A stretch of 64,000 nucleotides of DNA from Rhizophagus irregularis. Its lineage: Eukaryota > Glomeromycota > Glomeromycetes > Glomerales > Glomeraceae. The notes beneath the pieces are model-generated. The model saw nothing but the letters and a program-made list of their open reading frames with translations. It was not told the origin of the DNA and did not search any database. The stretch is from the NCBI RefSeq assembly GCF_026210795.1, contig NC_089432.1, positions 3,038,001 through 3,102,000 on the forward strand, given 5' to 3'. The stretch's first letter is position 1. Each line of letters starts with the position of its first letter. Positions 55,501 to 64,000 of this stretch are shown here, in pieces. The position numbers were made by a program, and so were the translations under genes.

Positions 55501-56477
55501 TTAAGACGTCATTTAAGAAACATATTTATGTGAAAAGGAATAAACGTCGCCCATTTTATGTTTGGTGAATTTTCCAATCTTCATGAACTTTCCATATATA
55601 TTGCAAATTGCGCTTTTAAATTTCGGACATAATTTGCGATGAATTTCAGAACGTGCCTCAAAAATGAAAATAAGGAATAAATTGTGATAACTGAAAAAAA
55701 ATTAAAAAAAAATTATTTAAGAATTTTTTTTTTTTTTTTAAAGTTATCATGACATCATATATTCATTTGATATACAAAGAACATCAACAATACATCCTAA
55801 CACTATATCAGAAGATAATTATTAAAGTACCAATTACAATTCATGATATTCTCACGTCTCACAGATGATTTTTATTTAAAAAGATGGATAAAAAAATCCA
55901 TCAATATTAGAACAATAAATCCATCATTATTAGCTTAAAAAGGTATATTAAAAAGTGTTTTGTGATATAAATATGGGAAATATAATGATTTTCACGGCAC
56001 AGCCGCACAGCCGTAAAAATCAATGTTATTCGTGAAATAACTATTACATAACTATTACATATTTTTACTACAATTCTTTTTTTAATTTATCATCATTATA
56101 TTGTATCCATCACTTTGTCAAAAAAAAATTTTTCTTAAAAAAAAAAAAGAAAAATGGTATTTTAAAACTTCTTTGACGTTAAAATTAATGTTACTAAATT
56201 AATATTAAACTGGCAGACAAAGTTCTTAACGAAAATTAATTTTGAATATTAAGAATTTCAATCATAATAATCTATTCTAATTTCAGAGGACTTTAAAAAA
56301 TCTATCGTATATTATAGTTCTTTCAATCTATATAACAAAAAAATTTTGTGTAAATTAATTTGAATTGTGTATCACAATTTTTCGCTAAAACGATTATGGA
56401 TGTTGATCATTTTATTTGTATGTATAGTACAATTTATCTCCGGTGCGACATACGATCAGCCTAATAAAAAAACTTGA
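55501..56477. other. Intergenic region upstream of the kinase-Sel1 gene
   Basis: No gene. A short inverted repeat TGATTTTCACGGC/GCCGTAAAAATCA lies at about 55989-56028, with the loop containing CAGCCGCACA. Confidence 0.4.
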
Positions 56478-56519
56478 TTACAAATTTACACAAATTCATA
56501 TTTTTGGATTATAAATAGT
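56478..56519 (+). promoter_or_regulatory. Upstream module of the kinase-Sel1 gene at 56573
   Basis: TTACAAATTTACACAAATTC followed by GGATTATAAATAG (ending 56519). These are the TTACAAATTACACAAA and TATA parts of the module found at 37273-37343 and 61983-62094; the CCAAT word is not recognisable here. The TATA box lies about 60 bases before the ATG. Confidence 0.5.
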
Positions 56520-56572
56520 ACAAAATAAAATTAATTAACTTACGAAGTAAAAACTTTTCTGTACTTAAAAAA

Positions 56573-58698
56573 ATGTCTAATAGCGAACTTAAAGTTATTG
56601 ATAATTCAAATAAGTGGATTAATCAGATCGAAGAATCTATTGCAAAAAAACAAATTAAATATTATGATTATGAACATTTTAATAATATTCAAGAAATTGG
56701 TTCCGGAAGTTCTGGAAAAGTCTATCGTGCAAATTGGAAAAATTCTCATAATTATTTAGCGTTGAAATCTTTTTTTGATTTCAATATCACTGCGAAAGAA
56801 ATTATTAATGAAGTAATTATAATATTATATAAATATTTCTGTCTTTATGATACGTTATTGTGTATTATGTTCCTAATTTACAATTTTATTTTCGGTTTAG
56901 CTTGAACTTTTACGTGAGGTTGATATTCATGAAAATATTATTCACTTTTATGGCATTACAACAGGTGTTTAGATATTTTAAAAACTTTATTTTGATAAAA
57001 ATGAAAAAAAAGTTCTAAAATATTTTTTTTTTTTTACCATTCAAAGAAACCCAAAGTGATAATGTAAAAAAATATTTGCTAGTGATGGAATATGCCGATA
57101 GCGGCACCCTTCGAAATTATTTAAGTGAACGCTTTGAACATCTCACTTGGAATGATAAGTTAAATTTATCACTTCAGTTAGCTAATGCTATATCATGCTT
57201 ACATAATGAAGAAATTATGCATCTTGATTTGGTAGGTTATTTTACTTATTCACATTTTATTAAATTATGATACCTAATACATTTATTTGTTCTTTTATTG
57301 CCTTTGTAATAGCACTCTAGTAATATATTGGTTCATAGGAATATCATCAAATTGGCTGATTTTGGGTTGTCAAAAAGGATTGGAGAATCGTTCAATATTC
57401 AATCAAATTTATTTAAAACAGTCGCCTACATTGATCCACAAATTTTTAATATAAAAGGGGATATCAACAGTCAATATTTATTAAGCAAAAAGAGTGATGT
57501 TTACAGTATTGGCATACTTTTTTGGGAATTATCTAGTGGAAGACCACCTTTTTGTAATAAATCATACAATGTTGATTTGGCTATGGAAATTTTACAAGGT
57601 CTTAGAGAAAAACCTATTTTTAATACACCAGAAGACTATGTGAAATTATATACTGGTAAATACAATTTTAAATTTCAATTATGATAATTATGATTTATAA
57701 CGACCTAATCCGTTTTTTTCTATTCAGAATGCTGGAATGATGAACCAGATAATCGTCCAACTATCAATCAAATTGTTACTAAATTAAATGCAATTACTTT
57801 AGATTTTCAACAAAATAATTCTAATGCAGATATCCAGCTTAGATCAAATATTGAAATTTCTGAAAATATTATTTATGAGAAAATGTCTCAAATTATTCAA
57901 AATTTTAATAAGATAAATATAAAAGAAATGGAACCTTTGATTTCATCAAACTTAATTATAAATAACTTTAGCATGGTGATTAATGAATTAACTATCTTTC
58001 TTGAAAATATAGATGTAAGAAGGAAAAAACATGAAATTATTAATTATCTTAATAATCATGATGTCACCTCACAAGAATTTTATGATTGGTTATTATCTAA
58101 TCAGGGTAATTCAGATGCTATTTTTTTACTTGGAATATTTAATCATTTTGGAATCGTTACTAATATAGACAAGCAAAAGGCATTTGAATTATATCAAAAT
58201 GCTGCAAATTCAGGAAATGCATTTGGAATAACTAGCTTAGGATATTGTTATAGTAGTGGGGTTGGAACCAGTATTGATAAACAAATGGCAGTTGAACTAT
58301 ATCAAAAGGCTGCAGATTTAGGTATTCCACGTGGAATAAATAATTTAGGTACCTGTTATTTAAATGGATTTGGAACGTTTGTTAATAGACAAAAGGCATT
58401 TGAATTGTTTCAAAAAGCAGCAAATTTAGGATTTACGCATGGAATATTTAGTTTAGGATATTGCTATTTAAATGGATTTGGAACACCTTATGATAGACAA
58501 AAGGCATTTGAATTGTATCAAAGGGCTGCAAATTTAGGAGATAGTTTAGCTCAATATAATCTTGCCTGTATGTATGAAAACGGAGTAGGTGTTGAAGTAG
58601 ATATAAATCAAGCAATTTATTGGTATAAGAAATCTGCCGAACAAGGAGAGAAAGATGCTAAATGTAAATTAGATTTTTTAATAAATAAAAAGAACTGA
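56573..58698 (+). CDS. Protein kinase-Sel1 repeat protein, 600 residues, non-RD
   Basis: Exons 56573..56812, 56901..56964, 57047..57231, 57313..57655, 57728..58698 (601 codons with stop, phases 0, 1, 0, 1). Kinase motifs: [15 protein letters not shown] lysine, [17 protein letters not shown], catalytic loop IMHLDL with HSSNIL (Arg of HRD replaced by Leu), [21 protein letters not shown], then [10 protein letters not shown]. The Sel1-like part has five to six repeats ([56 protein letters not shown]), ending [13 protein letters not shown]. Exon 4 is nine bases shorter than in the copies at 37422 and 62171. The Asp and Asn of the loop are kept, so activity is possible but would not depend on activation-loop phosphorylation in the usual RD way. 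It is followed by a relic and another intact copy in the same orientation, suggesting tandem duplication. Confidence 0.92.
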
Positions 58699-59227
58699 AA
58701 TATATTTAAATTTTTCTTGTATTATCCAGTCAGCTTCATAATGCTTTAACCGATAAAGATTACATACGGGTTTATATTGCTGGTAGAATTTCTAAGCAAA
58801 TAAGTTGCAATTAAATATTAATGTATGAAAAAATATTGACAAATTTTGAATATTTTACATTTCCCTGTAAAAAATTTTTCAGAAAAATGATCATTTATCG
58901 GAGTTTTTCCAGTATTTTTTTTATAATTTATTTTAATGATTTAAATGTAATTTTTAATGTTTAAATCCTGTGATTAATTAAAGTCTTTATCATAAAAGAA
59001 TGTACTTGCTGTTAAAAAACCAGACCTACTTTCTTACTGATTAACTTTCTTGTCATTCCGTTAAATTCTTCCATATTACCTCTTAACCTTCTTAACCTGT
59101 AAGTTTTTCATAATCACATTATTTTGGTTGATTATTAATAAGTTCTTTATTTTAATAGATACGGTTTTGCTTATTTCTTTATTAACAAAACTCTTGAGAA
59201 ATATTAATTTTAATGTGTTATCTTGAC
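58699..59227. other. Intergenic region
   Basis: No gene or repeat recognised. Confidence 0.4.
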
Positions 59228-59318
59228 TAGGGATGACAACGGCCAGTCAAATGGTCGGTCAGAAGCCTTTGACTGACCGAAATCGGTCAGTTAATAACCG
59301 TGACCGTTGCTATCCCTA
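59228..59318. mobile_element. 91-bp hAT-type MITE
   Basis: The left tip TAGGGATGACAACGG and the inverted right tip TAGGGATAGCAACGG agree at 13 of 15 positions. The centre consists of GGTCAGT/ACTGACC words on both strands. The flanks ATCTTGAC (59220-59227) and ATTTTGAC (59319-59326) agree at seven of eight bases, as expected for an 8-bp hAT duplication with one mutation. TAGGG tips are typical of hAT elements. Confidence 0.85.
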
Positions 59319-60505
59319 ATTTTGACCTTATTTTCATTGTTAATAAGTCGTATTTTTTGATTACATTTTACATCAAACAAGTGACACAACATGAAAAACT
59401 TTTACAGATTCTATAAAGCTCAAATTATAGCTATTATAGCTTCCTATTCATCTATAAAAGTGACGTTATTTCATTAGGAATTTTCATTTTTGAAAATTTT
59501 AGTCAATATATTTAGCAATTCAAATAACAACTTTTTATATGCATGTAAACCTTTCATTGGCTCAAACTTGCACAAGAGCGGATCAAAAAAAAAAAATGCC
59601 GCGATAGGGGGGATCATGTTTTGCCCTAATCTAGACTATAGCCCACTCCGTTGTTTTATTAGCTATAATAAAAGTAATTACCGTACTCTATTTTGTCTAT
59701 TTTCATATATTTTGGTAATAATTCATATCTTTGTGATTGTCAAAGCAGTTAATATTACAATAATATTAATAATTACCTTCTGTTCACTATAAAAATATGG
59801 ATGATGTTGAGAATAAAATAAATCTATTCAAATGAGTTTGTAACAAGAGTTATAAAACCAATAAAAACCAATTTTTAACTTGAAAAAAAAAACTTATCAG
59901 TATATAACTCTTTATCAGAGCAAAAAAAGAAAGTACTAAAGAAAATATAACTGAAAAGATAATTCTATACTGTGCAATATACTGTACATATATTTTCATA
60001 TGATATATGTAAACAAAAAAAAAGTTTTCATAGGAACCACGAGAAAAACAGAGATTTTATTCACACAATTCCTTTAAGAATTTATCAAAATTCCGCGCTA
60101 ACTTCGGACATCTTTTTAATTAATAATTATCTAGAATATTACTATTATTAAATGAGCATCATACCCATTCGTACTCACATGGTGGTTCTCGTATGACAAA
60201 TTTAAATTGTAAAAGTTATGATTTGGCATAAATAATACGGTATTTTACCTAGACAAAGTTGGAAACAACTATTAATCTATTCAAGGAGACTAGTTCCAAA
60301 AAATCCAATTTACGCTGAAGTCTCATTTTATAGAAATTATTTTGATAGTCACATTTGCATATTGATTATAGTCTCACAAATGATCCTACGTAAAAAATTT
60401 ACCAATGTTACACCATTAGCAACGTAAGACATTGTTGTTCCTTACTAAATTTTTTCTGTTGCATGCAAAAGACTTACAAATTACACAAACTGATTTTGTT
60501 TAAAA
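59319..60505. other. Intergenic region upstream of the kinase-Sel1 relic
   Basis: No gene. From about 60420 on, the sequence is recognisable as the conserved upstream module of the family (AACGTAAGACATTGTTGTTC, TTACAAATTACACAAAC). Confidence 0.4.
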
Positions 60506-60520
60506 CGCCAATTTCTATAG
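60506..60520 (+). promoter_or_regulatory. CCAAT-TATA relic before the broken kinase-Sel1 copy
   Basis: CGCCAATTTCTATAG is a shortened form of the CGCCAATTTCTATAAATAG element. Here the distance to the former ATG is 163 bases, about twice that in intact genes, because of extra DNA in between. Confidence 0.5.
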
Positions 60521-60682
60521 ATTTACTAATAATACAAACTCATTTTTTCCTTTTTTTAAACTATTTTCTGATTTGTAACTTATGGATTAATGCTACGTGT
60601 GAGAAATACTTTTTTTAAATTGTTTATATACTGAAACATTTACCAACATCTTTACGCAGCAAAAATTTTCAGTACTTAAACA

Positions 60683-61223
60683 ATGTTTCATACTAACTCT
60701 GAACTTGATGTTACTGGTAATTCGAATGAGTAGATTAATTGGATTGAAGAATCTATTAAAAAAAAATAAATAAATATTACGATTATAATTGGTTTCTGAA
60801 GTTTTGGAAAAGTTTATCGTGTAAATTGGAAAAAATCTCAGTTATTTAGCATTGAAATCTTTTATTAACTTCAACATTACTACTAAAGAAATTGTTAATG
60901 AAGTAATTATAATATAAAGAAAGCAAATTTAGGAAACTCACGAGGAATATATAATTTAGGATATATTATTTAAATAGAATTGAAACAAGCGTTGATGATC
61001 AAAAGGCATTTGAATTATATCAAAAAATAGAAAATAGGTGGAGTCACCGGTTTAGGTTATTGTTATAAAAAAGGAGTGTTGATGAAAGCATTTGAATTAT
61101 TTCAAGAGGCAGCAAAAATTAGAAAGTGATATAGCTAAATGTACAATTTATTGGTACAAAATTTCTGCTGAACAATTTAAATTATTTAATAAGCAAAAAG
61201 AATTGAAAAATATAACTAATTAG
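60683..61223 (+). pseudogene. Kinase-Sel1 relic with internal deletion
   Basis: ATG at 60683 opens MFHTNSELDVTGNSNE followed by TAG, INWIEESIKKK, TAA and frame changes; SFGKVYRVNWKKS and the donor-like GAAGTAATTATAATA (to about 60915) can still be read. Directly after it comes Sel1 sequence: [38 protein letters not shown]-like and WYKISAEQ, ending at about 61223. Exons 2-4 and the kinase core are gone, so the break lies between the exon 1 donor and the middle of exon 5. Several stops make it dead. It lies between two intact copies (56573 and 62171) in the same orientation. Confidence 0.8.
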
Positions 61224-61982
61224 TTAGTTTTAAAATTTAATAAAAAATTACTGTTACAATTTTAATATTTTAACGTTCAATAATATTTTGTATTTTTAAT
61301 ACTGTGGTTAGTTAAGTATTTAATGTGTAAGGCCATCATTTATTCTCATAATTTTTTTATATTTATTTATGTGTAAAACAAAAAATAATTTATTTACATA
61401 TTTCAATTTCAATTTCTATTCGTACACGAAGTGTTCAAACACGGGTTTCCAAAAAAGGTAAATTTTTATGCCAATCACTTAATGTCGGCCGGAATTAAGT
61501 TTAAACAAAAAAAAAAGAAATGAAAAGATACAAAAATGACATTCAAACCCATCCTTACACTTTAAGCAAACTTGCAGAATATGAAAAAATGTATTTGCTG
61601 TGCGTTGTTTTAAATGTTTATACTTATTAAATTTTTTTTCCATAAATTTTTGTTGTAAGGTCACGATTGTCACGTGGTATATGTTTTGAAACACCCGTGT
61701 ATATTTAAGAAATTTTCATATCAAATTAATATATATATATTTTTAATTATTATCTATTTTTAATATTAACCATATCTGCTGCCATAATTTTATCTTCACA
61801 AAAGAACCATCATTTAATAGTACAATCAACAAGAAACTTTATAAAATAATTCCTACAAGTAGAGCATAAAAAAAAATAATGAAAAGCCGCCCTAAGACAA
61901 CACCCTTCTGGTGCCATTTAAACCGGTTTAATTATAACAGTTAATCGGTTTAAACAGGTTTAATTTAACCGGTAAGTCAGTC
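61224..61982. other. Intergenic region with AACCGGTTT words
   Basis: No gene. At 61919-61975, three AAACCGGTTTAAT-like words on both strands resemble the subterminal repeats of the hAT-like element at 13961; this is probably an element end or fragment. Confidence 0.4.
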
Positions 61983-62094
61983 TGACGTAGGACATTGTCT
62001 TTTTCTACCAAATGGGAATGACTTACCGTTACAATTACACAAATTCTTTTTTTGGAATTTGTTTCATATCAATGGCGCCAATTTCTATAAATAG
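61983..62094 (+). promoter_or_regulatory. Conserved upstream module of the kinase-Sel1 gene at 62171
   Basis: TGACGTAGGACATTGTC, then TTACAATTACACAAATTC, then CGCCAATTTCTATAAATAG at 62076-62094, identical over 19 bases to the element at 37325-37343 and 76 bases before the ATG. Confidence 0.65.
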
Positions 62095-62170
62095 ATTTTT
62101 TTTTCTTTTTTTAACTTTTTTAATGAAAAATTGACTTTCGCGGTTATAACATTACTGTAATAATTAATCA

Positions 62171-64000
62171 ATGTCTAATAACACTGAACATAAGGTTATT
62201 GCTAATTCAAATGAGTGGATTAATTGGATTGAAGAATCTATCGCAAAAGGATACACTAAATATTATGACTATAAACATTTTAATAATATTCAAGAAATTG
62301 GTTTTGGATGTTTTGGAAAAGTTTATCGTGCAAATTGGAAAAATTCACACGATTTTTTAGCATTGAAATCTTTTATTAATTTCAACATTGCTGCCAAAGA
62401 AATTGTTAATGAAGTAATTATACTGTAACATAAAAAATATTTAATATGCTTGTACAATACGTTTCTAATTTATAATAATATTTTGATTTAGCTTAAGCTA
62501 CAACGTGACGTTGATTTTCATGAGAATATCATTCGCTTTTATGGCATTTCCACAGGTATTATAAATATTTTAATAACTTATAATTTTTTATAAAAATGAA
62601 AAAAAAATCTAAAATATTTGTTATCCTTCAAAAGAAAACCAAAGTGATAATTCAGGAAAATATTTTCTGGTTATGGAATATGTCGATAGTGGTACCCTTC
62701 GAAATTATTTAAGTGAACACTCTGAAAACCTTATTTGGAATGATAAATTGAATTTGGCACTTCAGTTAGCTAATGCTATATCATGGTTACATGATAAAGA
62801 AATCATGCATCATGATTTGGTAAGTTATTTGCTTATTTGCATTTAATTAAATTATACTATAAGATTATATACCCACAATATACTCATTAATTTTATTTAT
62901 CTAATGTCGCGTTCGCGATAAAAAAAAATTTATTTATTGCGTTTAATAATAGCATTCCAATAATATATTAGTTCAAAAGAAAGCCATTAAATTAGCTGAC
63001 TTTGGATTGTCAAAAAGGATTAAAAAATTAATTAACTTTCAATCAAATTTATTTGAAATAGTCGCTTACATTGATCCAAGAATTTTTAATATTAAAGGGG
63101 ATATCAACAACCAAAATCAAGTATATTCATTAAATAAAAAAAGTGACATATACAGTATTGGCATACTTTTTTGGGAATTGTCTAGTGGAAGACCACCTTT
63201 TTGTAATAAATCATACAATATTGATTTAGCCATGGAAATATTACAAGGTCTTAGAGAGAACCCCATTCCTAATACACCCGAAGGCTATGTAAAAATTTAC
63301 ACTGGTATGTATAATTAAATTTTAATAATGATATATAATTATTAATTAATTAAGTTTATCATTTTTTTATTCAGAATGTTGGAATAATGACCCAGATAAA
63401 CGTCCAACTGCCAATCAAATTATTATTAAATTAAATGAAATTATTTCAGATTTTCAGCAAAATAATTTTGGGGATATCCAATTATCAAGTATTACAATAT
63501 CTGAAAATAATAATAATTTATTGCATGAAAAAATGTCCCAAATTATTCAAAATTTTAGTAAGATAAATATAAAAGAAAAAGAGCCTTCAATTTCGTCAAG
63601 TCTAATTATAGATAACTTTAGCATGGTGGTTAATGAATTAACTATCCTTCTTGAAAATATAGAAACAAATAGAGGAAAATATGAAATTATTAATTATCTT
63701 AAAAATCATAATATAACTTCACAAGAATTTTACAATTGGTTATTAAATAATCAGGATAATTCGGATTCTATTGTTTTACTTGGAGTTCTTAATCATTTTG
63801 GAATTGTAATTTGTGTAGATGAACAAAAGGCATTTGGATTATATCTAAATGCAGCAATTTTAGGAAATGTTTATGGAATAATTTGTTTAGGGTACTGTTA
63901 TGGTGAAGGAATTGGAACCAGTATTAATAAACAGAAGGCATTTGAATTATTTCAAGAAGCAGCAAATTTAGGAAATTCACGAGGAATATATAATTTAGGG
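62171..64000 (+). CDS. Protein kinase-Sel1 repeat protein, 3' end outside window, non-RD
   Basis: Exons 62171..62413, 62492..62555, 62635..62819, 62953..63304, 63375..>64000, phases 0, 1, 0, 1. Kinase motifs: GFGCFGKVYRA, LALK lysine, [17 protein letters not shown], catalytic loop IMHHDL with HSNNIL (Arg of HRD replaced by His), [21 protein letters not shown], then CWNNDPDKRP. Exon 5 continues into the linker ([15 protein letters not shown]) and the first Sel1-like repeats ([41 protein letters not shown]) up to the window edge. No stop or shift is seen in the available part, so it is probably intact. The Asp and Asn of the loop are kept. It is closest to the copies at 56573 and 37422, including the upstream promoter module. 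Confidence 0.9.

Noticed and set aside
1-64000. tRNA, rRNA or CRISPR features
   Set aside because: No cloverleaf with a TTC-loop consensus, no conserved ribosomal words and no repeat-spacer array were seen by eye; a covariance-model search would settle the RNA question.

Overview
The window looks like nuclear DNA of an arbuscular mycorrhizal fungus (Glomeromycotina, very probably Rhizophagus or a close relative). The support is strong AT bias with long A/T tracts, short AT-rich GT..AG introns (about 70-110 bases), a large family of protein kinases fused to Sel1-like repeats, a tyrosine-kinase-like kinase with the C-terminal tail seen in this lineage, a single-exon F-box-type protein, and a heavy load of decayed transposons. 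I found no tRNA, rRNA, CRISPR array or bacterial-type operon.

Genes judged intact: six kinase-Sel1 genes at <1-1313 (-), 19607-21755 (-), 26198-28407 (+), 37422-39555 (+), 56573-58698 (+) and 62171->64000 (+). The first and last are cut by the window edges. All share one five-exon plan with identical intron phases. Two relics of the family lie at 24567-24946 (-) and 60683-61223 (+). Other genes: an isoprenylcysteine methyltransferase-like membrane protein (33205-33953 +, two exons), an F-box/leucine-rich-type protein (43617-45368 -), a kinase of another subfamily (51151-52764 -, three exons) and an orphan 163-residue glycine-rich protein (11446-11937 -).

Broken genes: a degenerate kinase (7070-8330 +), a LINE RNase H relic (2283-3500 +), a polymorphic-toxin-like remnant (13079-13547 +), a glutamine-rich repeated gene (23238-23650 +), a coiled-coil ORF with a retroelement-like 3' end (29953-31560 +), a MULE/SWIM transposase relic (46464-47110 +), and two related minus-strand pseudogene regions (41.1-43.1 kb and 53.85-55.5 kb).

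Small mobile elements with visible termini: two inverted MITE copies (8664-9023), a putative Helitron (12220-12793) plus two further Helitron-like 3' ends, a 626-bp hAT-like element with a 10-bp target duplication (13961-14586), a mariner-like MITE (29152-29293), two elements built from TCCGGA/TCCAGA words (34924-35571 and 35704-35968), an 80-bp palindrome (45594-45673), a poly(A)-tailed retroposed copy with a 14-bp target duplication (50305-50626) and a 91-bp hAT-type MITE (59228-59318).

The least explained structures are tandem arrays of intron-plus-mini-exon units (16349-17180, and looser versions at 22800-23090 and in the 42 kb pseudogene), and the 10.1-13.9 kb interval, where related repeats flank the orphan gene and the toxin-like remnant. 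The kinase-Sel1 genes probably act as cytoplasmic signalling or scaffold proteins. Several have lost canonical catalytic residues, so activity likely differs between copies.
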